From Rhodococcus sp. PAMC28707 (GTDB lineage: Bacteria > Actinomycetota > Actinomycetes > Mycobacteriales > Mycobacteriaceae), in NCBI RefSeq assembly GCF_004795915.1, contig NZ_CP039253.1, forward strand, positions 682,001-746,000: DNA of 64,000 nt, given 5' to 3'. This document shows positions 48,148 through 56,062 of the stretch, piece after piece. The position numbers and the translations under genes are program-made. Position 1 is the first letter of the stretch; the number at the start of each line of letters is the position of its first letter. The notes beneath the pieces were generated by a model. That model saw only the letters and a list, made by a program, of their open reading frames with translations. It did not search any database and was not told where the DNA came from.

Positions 48148-48696
48148 CTAGCGGTAGTCGTGATCGATGCCCGTCGCCCATCGAGAACAATCGACGGCGA
48201 CGACATCGAATCTACTGCGCAGAAACGCCCGTGCACCCGCGTCGCCACTCGAGGTGGCAATCACTTCGTCCCAATGCTCACGACCGAACACCACGGGGTG
48301 TCCGGGAGTGCCGCCGAATACCGCACGAGCCAGATGCGACGGCGAAACCCGGGCGGCATCGAGGACAGCGCGCACAACCTCGGGACCCACATCGGGAGTG
48401 TCGACGACATGGACGACCGCGTACGAGAAGCCCTCGGCCGCGGACAGCCCGGCCTTAAGCGAGGCGCTCATCCCGACGAGCCAGTCGTGAGCGTGCACAG
48501 CGATCGCCCCGTCCGGCATAGCGCTGTCGGCGGCACCGAGCACCACGATCGCCTTCTCGCATCCACCTTCGAGCAGGGCGCGCACGGCGATGTCGAGCCA
48601 CCGGCCTTCGTCGGCGAGTACCTTCGGTGATCCGTAGCGGGTGCCGGCACCTGCCGCCAACAGCACCCCGATCGCCTCGCCCGTCAACAGTTTCAC
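48148..48696 (-). CDS. MobA-like NTP transferase
   Basis: A 182-aa nucleotidyltransferase with the signature GVLLAAGAGTRYGSPKVL and a metal site HVVDTPDVGP. It is like MocA/MobA molybdenum cofactor cytidylyl/guanylyltransferases; TPGHPVVFGREHW is typical of MocA. No molybdenum enzyme is nearby, so the cofactor role is not proven. The GTG at 48696 directly follows the DUF2461 stop. Confidence 0.85.
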   Translation of the reverse strand: MKLLTGEAIGVLLAAGAGTRYGSPKVLADEGRWLDIAVRALLEGGCEKAIVVLGAADSAMPDGAIAVHAHDWLVGMSASLKAGLSAAEGFSYAVVHVVDTPDVGPEVVRAVLDAARVSPSHLARAVFGGTPGHPVVFGREHWDEVIATSSGDAGARAFLRSRFDVVAVDCSRWATGIDHDYR

Positions 48697-49326
48697 TTAG
48701 CCCATCACCGCTCTCACCCACTCGACCAGGGGTACGAGTTCACGCCAGGTATCGCGCACGTGCACCATCGCGGCGGACGTCTCGAGCCAGTCCGGTGATC
48801 CGAAATGTTTCGACGCCGTCAAGGATTTGTGTCTGAGCAGGCCGATTCGAGGGTGGTCGAGCTCGTATCCACGCGGCTTGGTTTTCAGCTGGTCACCACC
48901 GATCTCGAATCCGGCCGCGGTCAAGGTCGTCACCAATTTTTCGAGTTCAACCCCACGTACGTCGTTGTCCACCGCTTCTCGATAGCGGGCAATGCCCTCG
49001 GTGGTCGAACCATAGAACCCGCCTGCGACGAAGAGCCCGGCTGGATCGATCTGTACGTAGAAGCCGAGGCTTTGCCCGCTCGCGACGAACCCGCCTTGAT
49101 GCGTCTTGTACGGCGTCTTGTCCTTGGAGAATCGCACGTCTCGATACGGGCGGAATACTTTCCCTTCACCGAACTCCGCTTCCAGCTCTGCGAGCAACGC
49201 GGTCATGGGCGCTTTGACCGACTCGTCATAGACGGATTTATGAGCAGCCCACCACGTCTTGCTGTTGTCCGCTTCGAGGTCCTCGTAGAAGTCCAGCGCA
49301 GCAAAAGGAATACCGGTGAAAGCCAT
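48697..49326 (-). CDS. DUF2461 family protein
   Basis: A 209-aa protein of the TIGR02453/DUF2461 family, with the characteristic FAALDFYEDLEADNSKTWWAAHK, RDVRFSKDKTPYKTHQG and FYVQIDPAGLFVAGGFYG segments. Function is unknown; it is widespread in bacteria and fungi. The start ATG 49326 is preferred over ATG 49335 because AGGA lies 8 nt upstream of it. Confidence 0.91.
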   Translation of the reverse strand: MAFTGIPFAALDFYEDLEADNSKTWWAAHKSVYDESVKAPMTALLAELEAEFGEGKVFRPYRDVRFSKDKTPYKTHQGGFVASGQSLGFYVQIDPAGLFVAGGFYGSTTEGIARYREAVDNDVRGVELEKLVTTLTAAGFEIGGDQLKTKPRGYELDHPRIGLLRHKSLTASKHFGSPDWLETSAAMVHVRDTWRELVPLVEWVRAVMG

Positions 49327-49404
49327 ATTCGTCATCCTAGGAGGAAAGCTGACGCAGCTCTGCCGCGAACCGATCCAGAGCCACCCCCGGCGCCGAAAAT
49401 CGGT

Positions 49405-49884
49405 TCATTCGGGGGTGATGCGGGCTCGCGCGGTGTCGCTGTGTTTACCCACTACGACCGAGCTGCCGGCTTCAGCCAATCCCATGACGGGCATGTTCGA
49501 GTAGATCGACTCGTGTCGGCCGACGCCGATGAGGTAGGTCTCGTGGTAGACCCCGACGTCGCCACTGGCGCCGACTCGCCGGTTGAATGCCTTCCATGCC
49601 GGTAGGTGAGGATCGTTCGGGTTCTTTGCGAACGCTTCGAGCTGATCGAAGCTACGCCAGTACTGCACCACGGTCACAGTGCGTCCACCCATCGATATCC
49701 GAGCACCCAGCAGCCCCTTGTCGGGGTGCAGTTTCAGCTCTCGCAGCATGCGAGGCATCGCCAGAAAAGGGCCGATCCACTTGTGAATCTTCCATAGTTT
49801 GTTGATACGGATCCCGATGAGGAAGACGACGAAGTCGCCGTCGATTTGTGCGGTGTATCGCCCGGTCTGTATTCGATGGTCCAT
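49405..49884 (-). CDS. DUF4188 family protein
   Basis: A 159-aa protein of the DUF4188 family, a dimeric alpha/beta-barrel fold sometimes annotated as monooxygenase or related to aldoxime dehydratase. Visible features are GRYTAQIDGDFVVFLIGIR, QYWRSFDQLEAFAKNPNDPH and VGVYHETYLIG. Function is unknown. ATG 49884 has GAAGGG 9 nt upstream. It is divergent from a MerR regulator 59 bp away, so that regulator probably controls it. Confidence 0.9.
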   Translation of the reverse strand: MDHRIQTGRYTAQIDGDFVVFLIGIRINKLWKIHKWIGPFLAMPRMLRELKLHPDKGLLGARISMGGRTVTVVQYWRSFDQLEAFAKNPNDPHLPAWKAFNRRVGASGDVGVYHETYLIGVGRHESIYSNMPVMGLAEAGSSVVVGKHSDTARARITPE

Positions 49885-49943
49885 GGGCACGTACCCTTCG
49901 CTCGTTCCGTGTCCGATAACGGTACGGAGTCAAGGGCCGGCCA

Positions 49944-50396
49944 GTGAGGGTTTCCGAACTCGGCCGACGCAGCGAAGTATCGGCCGCCTCGATCAAGTAC
50001 TCCCTGCGTGAGGGTCTGCTCACCGCTGGTGTGCAGACAGCCGGCAACCAGGCCGTCTACGGCGATCAGCACGTTCGAAGGTTGCGCCTGATCCGCTCGC
50101 TCATCGACATCGGCGGCCTTTCGATCTCACATGTTCGCGCCACGCTGCGCCGGTTCTACTTTCCGACTACCCTCACCGACTTCGACAGTGCCGCCGACAC
50201 CGCCGAGCGGACCGCGGCGGCCGAAGTGAAGTACGCCCGATCCATGCCGGACCGCACGAATGCGGTCGAGACGATGCTCGTCGGAACCGTCGTACTCGAG
50301 CGCGCACTCGTCGAGGTCCGGCGACTCGCGCTCGAAGCCGCAAGCTTCCGGATCGACGGCAACGCACGCGCCGTCACGCCGACGGAACCGTCATGA
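49944..50396 (+). CDS. MerR-family transcriptional regulator
   Basis: A 150-aa regulator with an N-terminal MerR winged helix (VSELGRRSEVSAASIKYSLREGLL, then RRLRLIRSLIDIGGLSISHVR) and a short helical C-terminus without a recognisable metal-binding Cys set; the effector is unknown. GTG 49944 has AAGGG 7 nt upstream. It is divergent from the DUF4188 gene and converges on the flippase-like gene with a 6-bp overlap. Confidence 0.9.
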   Translation: MRVSELGRRSEVSAASIKYSLREGLLTAGVQTAGNQAVYGDQHVRRLRLIRSLIDIGGLSISHVRATLRRFYFPTTLTDFDSAADTAERTAAAEVKYARSMPDRTNAVETMLVGTVVLERALVEVRRLALEAASFRIDGNARAVTPTEPS

Positions 50397-51464
50397 CCGG
50401 GGATCACTCGACGGCTGGGGAGCACTGGACGGCCGACCTACGATGACTCGCCAGTTCTTCGTCGATCGCCAATAGAGGTACGCGATCAGACCGAGCGGTA
50501 TCGGAAGCAGCCACGTTGCCATCCGGAACAACACCACGGCCGCAACCAGTTCTCCTTGTCGAGTCGTGGTCATGCCGACTCCGAGAACTGCGATCAGAAC
50601 GGCGTCGGCAACCCCGAGACCGCCAGGGGTGGGTGCGAGGAGCACTGCCAACGACATGGCACCGAAGGCGACCACGATCCGATCCCAGCCCACTTCGTCA
50701 CTGCTCGTACCCATCAGCCGAAGAGCCACACCGAGCGTGAGTGCCCCGAGCAATTGCGAGAGCAACATCGTCGCAGTCAACGACCGCCAACAGGTACGTA
50801 CCCGGGCGAGCAGATGCTCGCGGAAGTCGGCGACGACCTCCTCCATGTCTCGTGGAGCGATGCGCTCGAACCGTCGTGCCAACACGTTTCGGCCACGTGT
50901 GAGCGCTCGGCCGACGCGACGAGCACATGCATCGTTGGTTATCACGAGCGCGACGAGTAGGCAGATCGCGGTGACGACGACACACGTGCCGACGGCAATC
51001 CAGACCTCCGACCCCGTTGTGGTCCCGAACAATACAAGAATTACGAGAGCGACCGACATCAACACATACCGCGACAGATTGGTCCAGATGCCGATAGCGA
51101 TAATCGAGGTCGAACTGTCCGCCAACGTGAAACCCCAGGATCGGTACATTCCGAACGTCAAACCCGTTGCGACCGTGCCGCCCTCGGGAACCGTGTTCGC
51201 CAGCGCAAGCGATGTCGTCCGTGCAACGCCGGCCTGCGCGATCGTCAGGCCGGGCAACGTATAGACCATCGGCCACAACATCGACGCCAGGTAGAGCAGC
51301 CCGAAAACGCTCACGATGAGAACGTCGCCCACCGAAATCGAACTCAGCGCATCCGATACCGCACCCGAATTCCCGACTGTGCGATAGAGCAGCCACATGA
51401 CGAGCCCGACCACCCCGTACGACAGGACGGCAGAAGCGACCTTACGGACAGGGCTGGGCGTCAT
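50391..51464 (-). CDS. Lysylphosphatidylglycerol synthase-type (flippase-like) membrane protein
   Basis: A 357-aa integral membrane protein with about eight helices of the UPF0104/LPG_synthase_TM type (PEGGTVATGLTFGMYRSWGF and LLAPTPGGLGVADAVLIAVLG are family segments). It lacks the soluble aminoacyl-transfer domain of MprF, so it may move or hold lipid intermediates rather than modify them. ATG 51464 overlaps the stop of the Lrp-type regulator (ATGA). Confidence 0.88.
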   Translation of the reverse strand: MTPSPVRKVASAVLSYGVVGLVMWLLYRTVGNSGAVSDALSSISVGDVLIVSVFGLLYLASMLWPMVYTLPGLTIAQAGVARTTSLALANTVPEGGTVATGLTFGMYRSWGFTLADSSTSIIAIGIWTNLSRYVLMSVALVILVLFGTTTGSEVWIAVGTCVVVTAICLLVALVITNDACARRVGRALTRGRNVLARRFERIAPRDMEEVVADFREHLLARVRTCWRSLTATMLLSQLLGALTLGVALRLMGTSSDEVGWDRIVVAFGAMSLAVLLAPTPGGLGVADAVLIAVLGVGMTTTRQGELVAAVVLFRMATWLLPIPLGLIAYLYWRSTKNWRVIVGRPSSAPQPSSDPRS

Positions 51465-51898
51465 CGGTCGTAGAAGGTTTGCAGAATGATCGTGCTTCGA
51501 GTCCGAACATTCGCCGTTGCGCGAATCTCTTGCAGTAAGCCTTCGAGGCTGCGCGGTGATTCCACTCGAACGAGAAGAACGTAACTCTCCTCCCCTGCCA
51601 CCGAATGGCACGATTCGATGGCGGCGATATTGCGAAGACGCGCGGGTGCATCGTCGGGCTGCGCGGGGTCGATGGGCGTGATGGAAACGAACGCAGACAG
51701 CGGGCGCCCCAGCGCATCCGGATCCACCTGTGCGGTGTACCCGCGGATGACTCGACGGGCCTCTAGGCGTCGGACACGCGATTGCACAGCGGACACCGAG
51801 AGGGTGGCCTTCTCTGCAAGAGTGGCCAGAGTCGCGCGGCCGTCGGCCACCAGTTCGTCGATGATCAACCGGTCTATCCGGTCGAGGTTTTCACTCAC
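51461..51898 (-). CDS. Lrp/AsnC-family transcriptional regulator
   Basis: A 145-aa regulator with an N-terminal winged helix (LDRIDRLIIDELVADGRATLATLAEKATLSVSAVQSRVRRLEARRVI) and a C-terminal RAM/ligand domain, with GEESYVLLVRVES. Members bind amino acids. It is translationally coupled to the flippase-like gene and probably regulates it or itself. Start GTG 51898. Confidence 0.93.
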   Translation of the reverse strand: MSENLDRIDRLIIDELVADGRATLATLAEKATLSVSAVQSRVRRLEARRVIRGYTAQVDPDALGRPLSAFVSITPIDPAQPDDAPARLRNIAAIESCHSVAGEESYVLLVRVESPRSLEGLLQEIRATANVRTRSTIILQTFYDR

Positions 51899-51904
51899 CT
51901 GCGC

Positions 51905-51910
51905 AATCTA
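51905..51910 (-). promoter_or_regulatory. -10 element for the Lrp/AsnC gene, leaderless arrangement
   Basis: On the minus strand TAGATT ends 6 nt before the GTG at 51898; no ribosome-binding site is present. Confidence 0.5.
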
Positions 51911-51981
51911 GCTCAGTGCGACCCGACTCGACCCACTGGACAGCACAGAAGGCCACTGAAACGTGACGAGATGTGTTCGAG

Positions 51982-52692
51982 TCAGGCGAACAGAGGCGGC
52001 AGCGCGAATATCATCACGGTGGACCAGATCACGTGGGTCAGGATCGGCGCCAAGATGCCACCGGATGCGCGTCGTTGCAGGGCGAGAACGAAACCGAGCG
52101 TGATTGCAGCGAACGCAAGCATCGGGTTCCCGCTCGCCAGGGTGACCACCGTGTAGACAACGGTCGAGATCAGAACCGGCTTTCGACGACCGATCGCCGC
52201 GAACAAGGCGCCTCGAAAGAAGATCTCCTCGGCGACCCCATTGAGCAGGGTGATGAACACGATCAAAGCCAGGGACCCGAACCGCGCGTGCGCCAGCACA
52301 TTCTCGGTGAAGTCTGCCAGTGGTGGGATCTGGCGCACGATCAAAGCGCCGACGACGAAAACTGCGCTTGCAGCAAGCCCGGTGAGAATTGGGGTGACGA
52401 TCGGTCTTCGCATCGAACCGTTGATCCGAATTCGCCCCAGATGCAGTGGGCCCGAGGCGAATCCACCCACAATCCACGCTGCAGCCAACCCAAGGGTCAA
52501 CGCATAGAACACGCTGTCGCCGGGTTCGACTGCAAGCGAAAGTCCCAGTAGCGTGGCCCCGACCACGAGGGTGATCACCACCACGATCCGGCGTCGCATA
52601 AATGCCTTGTCGGTTTCCTCGTGGTCCCGGTCGACCTTTTCTACAAGGGCCGCCTTCACAACGTCGACCACGCTCGTCTGCCACGTCGCCAT
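51982..52692 (-). CDS. CPBP-family intramembrane metalloprotease
   Basis: A 236-aa membrane protein with six hydrophobic helices and the CPBP/Abi motifs: NGVAEEIFFRG (EExxxR) and LTHVIWS (the H of motif 3). These intramembrane peptidases process prenylated or other membrane proteins; the substrate here is unknown. ATG 52692 has GGGAGG 4 nt upstream and shares one base with the stop of the SDR gene (TGATG). Confidence 0.9.
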   Translation of the reverse strand: MATWQTSVVDVVKAALVEKVDRDHEETDKAFMRRRIVVVITLVVGATLLGLSLAVEPGDSVFYALTLGLAAAWIVGGFASGPLHLGRIRINGSMRRPIVTPILTGLAASAVFVVGALIVRQIPPLADFTENVLAHARFGSLALIVFITLLNGVAEEIFFRGALFAAIGRRKPVLISTVVYTVVTLASGNPMLAFAAITLGFVLALQRRASGGILAPILTHVIWSTVMIFALPPLFA

Positions 52693-53876
52693 CAAGCCTC
52701 CCTATTTCTGTCGTCGAACAGACGTCGTATTGCCGATCTTGTCCGGCCGGAAACACTGTCCACCACATCGAGGTTCGTGCGCACCACCGCCGCGACGGGC
52801 CAGGAGTACAACAATGAACGCGCGCCGAGGGACTCGAACAGGTCCCACGTCGGTTTCGACGAGGCCGCCACGCCGTAGCGGCGGATCACCGACGCGTCGC
52901 CTCCGCTCCACGCTGCGTCGGTGACGGCAAGTCTCAGTGGATCCTTGAGTTCACTCACTCCGGGCGGGGTGCCGACGCGGCCCTGCACACTGCGACGCAT
53001 CGCATCGGCGATCGTGGTTCTACCGCCTTCGGGCTCACCGGCGACATCGACGATCCGATCCTCCGAAGTCGTCATGGTGTTGTGCAGTGACCCGACCAGG
53101 TCTTCGGCGAGCGCATCTGGAATGGGGATGATCTTGCCGATGACACGTCCGGCCAGTCCAGTAGGAACGCCCGGGGTGCGCAGCCCGACCCGGGTCAGTC
53201 CTGCTGCCTCCACATACGCGAACAACAAATCTTGGTACGGCACAGTGTCCGGGCCGCCGATGTCGTACGAGCCAGGCGGAACTGTGGAGCGAGCCGCCTG
53301 GAGATAGAACAGGACGTCGTCGACGGCGATAGGCTGCACCGGGTGGCTCAGCCAGCTCGGCAGCGGCAGCACCGGGAGCCTGTCGGCGAGATAGCGCAGC
53401 ATCTCGTAAGAGGTGGAGCCGGCACCGATCACGATGGCTGCGCGGAGCCACACGACCTCGACGCCGTCGACCGAGAGCGCCTCCCCGACGTCTGCTCGGC
53501 TTGCCAGATGCTCCGACAGCTCTTCGCCCTCCGGCACGAACCCGCCCAGGTAGACGATCCGGCGCACACCGGCGGCTGCAGCCGCTTCGGCGAACTGCCG
53601 GGCCGACGTCAAATCTTGGCTACGGTAGTCGGCTTGCCCGATCGCGTGTACCAAGTAGTACGCCACCTCGACGTCGCCCGCGTGCTCGAAACCCTCGCGA
53701 AGCGAGTGTGGGTCACCCGCGTCGAGAGCGCAGGTGTCGACGTCGTGCCACCAGTCGAATCTAGTCAGTGCCTCGGGTCGTCTCGACGCCGCACAGACGT
53801 CGTCACCCGCCTTCAGCAGAGATGCGACCAACCTCGACCCTATGTAACCACTCGCACCGGTAACGAGAACTCTCAT
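52692..53876 (-). CDS. NAD(P)H-binding atypical SDR protein (YbjT/NmrA-like)
   Basis: A 394-aa atypical SDR with N-terminal GASGYIGSRL, VAYYLVHAIG and VYLGGF segments, without a convincing YxxxK. Such NmrA/YbjT-like proteins bind NADP and often act as sensors or reductases; function is not known. The C-terminal 100 residues have no recognised domain. The start ATG 53876 may be leaderless (see the divergent promoter entry). The CPBP gene follows, overlapping by one base. Confidence 0.85.
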   Translation of the reverse strand: MRVLVTGASGYIGSRLVASLLKAGDDVCAASRRPEALTRFDWWHDVDTCALDAGDPHSLREGFEHAGDVEVAYYLVHAIGQADYRSQDLTSARQFAEAAAAAGVRRIVYLGGFVPEGEELSEHLASRADVGEALSVDGVEVVWLRAAIVIGAGSTSYEMLRYLADRLPVLPLPSWLSHPVQPIAVDDVLFYLQAARSTVPPGSYDIGGPDTVPYQDLLFAYVEAAGLTRVGLRTPGVPTGLAGRVIGKIIPIPDALAEDLVGSLHNTMTTSEDRIVDVAGEPEGGRTTIADAMRRSVQGRVGTPPGVSELKDPLRLAVTDAAWSGGDASVIRRYGVAASSKPTWDLFESLGARSLLYSWPVAAVVRTNLDVVDSVSGRTRSAIRRLFDDRNREA

Positions 53877-53956
53877 GACTCGAGGCTAACGACATCGGAT
53901 CGGCGCTGCCGCAGCAGCGGGGCCTGACGGCCTACCTGTGGCATTGTCGAGTCATG
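53874..53956. promoter_or_regulatory. Mirror-image divergent leaderless promoters
   Basis: CATGACTCGA (53874-53883) and TCGAGTCATG (53947-53956) are exact inverted copies that include both start codons. For the minus gene TAGCCT (53883-53888) ends 6 nt before its ATG. For the plus gene CATTGT (53942-53947) is at the same distance. Both lack ribosome-binding sites. Confidence 0.5.
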
Positions 53957-54559
53957 GCACTGGTACTGGCCGGCGTTCGGCTTCCTGTCCCCTTCGGGGG
54001 TCTGACTGCGGCAAAGTTCGGTCGAGACGTGGCGCTGTCGAGTGCGCGTTGGGCCCGCGATACCGCCAACTTCGCGTGGGAGCTTCCCGGTCGCGTCGAG
54101 ACGTTGCTCGACGAGGTAACGACGCTCATCGCTCGAATCGACGAGGTTGTCACCGCCGCACAACTCATCGTCATCGAGGCCGCGATCACTACTCGCTCCG
54201 CCGAAGGCGTCGTCGATACGGCATCGAAAACGTCGGCGACCGCACTGGAGTTGGTCGAGCTGTTCGAGCCGATGGCGCAACAGGCGGCACCGTTCGCGCA
54301 AAAGTTCGTCGACCACCTGTCCGAGCAGGAGGTCGACGCCACCATCGCGATGGTGGACCAACTTCCCGAAATCGTCGAGCATATGAAAGGCGTCCTTCCG
54401 ATCTTGGCCACACTCGACACGGTATCGCCGGAGATTCACGAATTGCTCGGTGTGACAAAGGATGTCCGACGCGCCGTCATCGGGATCCCAGGTTTCAAAT
54501 TCTTACGCAAGAGGGGCGAGGAGAAACTGGCAGAGGAAGCGGAGGAGGAAGGCCACTGA
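53954..54559 (+). CDS. Conserved helical protein of unknown function
   Basis: A 201-aa protein, mostly alpha-helical, without recognised domains. It has an amphipathic N-terminal part (AKFGRDVALSSARWARDTANFAWELPGR), long helices with Val/Ala/Leu heptads (VETLLDEVTTLIARIDEVV), a loop EVDATIAMVDQLP, and a charged tail ending EEAEEEGH. No transmembrane helix or signal peptide is apparent. Similar helical proteins occur in mycolata. It is followed by a strong terminator. Confidence 0.7.
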   Translation: MALVLAGVRLPVPFGGLTAAKFGRDVALSSARWARDTANFAWELPGRVETLLDEVTTLIARIDEVVTAAQLIVIEAAITTRSAEGVVDTASKTSATALELVELFEPMAQQAAPFAQKFVDHLSEQEVDATIAMVDQLPEIVEHMKGVLPILATLDTVSPEIHELLGVTKDVRRAVIGIPGFKFLRKRGEEKLAEEAEEEGH

Positions 54560-54564
54560 TTCCT

Positions 54565-54604
54565 CCTGCCGGCTGTCACACCCCGTGTTGTGACAGCCGG
54601 CAGG
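54565..54604. terminator. Strong bidirectional terminator
   Basis: A perfect 16-bp stem (CCTGCCGGCTGTCACA and its complement, 54565-54580 and 54589-54604) with an 8-nt loop lies between the convergent hypothetical and acyl-CoA dehydrogenase genes. There is no T-run. It is the longest perfect stem noticed in the window. Confidence 0.9.
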
Positions 54605-54612
54605 GGCATTGC

Positions 54613-55746
54613 TCACTTCACGAATGCGAACTCGTCACCGCCGTGGAACTTGGTGAGGGTCTCGGAGATCGACCGACGTGACGGCGGATGGAAAGCGAAG
54701 GCCTGCAACGCGGATGCAAGGTAGGCGATCTCGGGTGACTTGATGAATGCGATACCACCGAGCGATTCGATGGCCGCCGAACTCGCACGCACGAGCGCGT
54801 CACGGATTGCGATGCGACAGAACAGCAAACGCACCGAAATATCTTGACCTCGCTCCCCCTCGTCGACTGCCCGCGCGACGCTTTCGATCGCTGCCATTCC
54901 GGTCTCGATATCGGCGGCGGCGCGTGTGTATCCCTCGAAGTCGCCCTTGTCGGCAGCGAGCATCTTTTCCAAAAGGATCGTGGCCGCACCGAGGTAGTTG
55001 GCTGTGATCAGCATCCCGAACCACAGGTATCCGGTCATCTCGTGCACGCCGTCGGGGTCGTCGTCACTGTTGAGCATCACGAAATCGGCGGGTACCTCGA
55101 CGTCGCGAAGAATCACCTCGTCACTCTGGGCGCCCGCAAGAATCGGAGTGTCCCAGAATTGCGTCACGGTCATCCCGTCCAGGTTGGCCGGTATCAGTGC
55201 CACAGCCCGCTCACCATCCCTGTCCCCGACCCCTTCGACCTCGACACTGGCGGTAAGCAGATCCATCGAACCGGAGAGGCTGCACGGCTTCTTACTACCG
55301 TTGATGACATACACGTCACCGACCTTCTTCGCCTTCATCGTCGGAATGAAGACGCTGCCGCCTGGCGTGCCTTCCGAGAAACCGGAAGCGACGATAGCTC
55401 GCTGTTCCACCAGACCCTTGATGAGTGCGCGATCGTCTTCTGTTGCACCCTGGGCGAATTCGTTCAGCGATGCCAACGACAAGTGGTGCATCGTCGTCGC
55501 CGCCCCGAGTGAGGGCGATCTGGAGCCTATTGCCCGCTGAGCGCGCACGGCATCCAGGGCGCTCGCGCCGAGTCCCCCCAATGCCTTCGGTACCGCCAAC
55601 GCTGTACCTCCACACTCACGGAACTTTGCTATCGCTGAACCGTCACTGCTTTCGAGGTCCATCAGTGGAGTGCGGTCCAAATAGTCCAGTAAACCAGGCA
55701 AATACTCTTCGAGGATTGCGCGTTCTCGAACCATCAATGCAGTCAT
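54613..55746 (-). CDS. Acyl-CoA dehydrogenase family protein
   Basis: A 377-aa flavoprotein of the acyl-CoA dehydrogenase fold: an N-terminal helical domain, the middle beta-domain (GFSEGTPGGSVFIPTMKAKKVGDVYVINGSKKPC, where a typical G-T/S-K stretch precedes FAD contacts) and a C-terminal helical domain (ALVRASSAAIESLGGIAF). The sequence diverges from the fatty-acid oxidation enzymes; the canonical catalytic Glu is not evident, so a role on a carrier-bound or CoA-bound intermediate, or as a monooxygenase-like member, is possible. ATG 55746 has GGAG 4 nt upstream. It is divergent from the alpha-oxoamine synthase operon. Confidence 0.85.
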   Translation of the reverse strand: MTALMVRERAILEEYLPGLLDYLDRTPLMDLESSDGSAIAKFRECGGTALAVPKALGGLGASALDAVRAQRAIGSRSPSLGAATTMHHLSLASLNEFAQGATEDDRALIKGLVEQRAIVASGFSEGTPGGSVFIPTMKAKKVGDVYVINGSKKPCSLSGSMDLLTASVEVEGVGDRDGERAVALIPANLDGMTVTQFWDTPILAGAQSDEVILRDVEVPADFVMLNSDDDPDGVHEMTGYLWFGMLITANYLGAATILLEKMLAADKGDFEGYTRAAADIETGMAAIESVARAVDEGERGQDISVRLLFCRIAIRDALVRASSAAIESLGGIAFIKSPEIAYLASALQAFAFHPPSRRSISETLTKFHGGDEFAFVK

Positions 55747-56062
55747 GTTTCTCCAGAATAGTTATCAGGGCATGAAGGAAAAAGGTGAATCGAATTCGCA
55801 ACCAACTGCACTGTACCCCAGGCTTTACCTGGCAAAACATGCAAGGAAAAGTAAACAACACCCACACATCAAAGAAGGAACGAAGTTTGTTTCAATTGCC
55901 CCGAGCCTTCGACCAGCAGGAATGTACAAATAATTAATCTCATGGACGTGACACCCATCCAACTGAAGAATTGCGTCGAATCACTTATCGAATTCGCGAC
56001 CATCGATCCAAATTTCTCTATTTTTACACGCACATTCATACAAAGCTGAGGAGATTAGGACG
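55747..56062. promoter_or_regulatory. AT-rich divergent control region of the alpha-oxoamine synthase cluster
   Basis: By eye this 316-bp interval is clearly more AT-rich than the rest of the window. It contains CCAGG-CTTTA-CCTGG (55818-55832), a perfect 5-bp dyad about 72 bp upstream of the acyl-CoA dehydrogenase start, and an AT-rich stretch (TACAAATAATTAATCT, 55924-55939). These could be an operator and promoter elements. A small open frame at 55942-56049 is listed separately. Confidence 0.5.
55942..56049 (+). CDS. Possible 35-aa peptide upstream of the alpha-oxoamine synthase
   Basis: A 35-codon frame starting ATG GAC and ending 13 nt before the next gene, so the two could be coupled. 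The peptide MDVTPIQLKNCVESLIEFAT... is amphipathic, with no family match. There is no ribosome-binding site, and the AT-rich codons do not resemble its neighbours. It could be a leader peptide for regulation, a small structural peptide, or chance. Confidence 0.3.
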   Translation: MDVTPIQLKNCVESLIEFATIDPNFSIFTRTFIQS

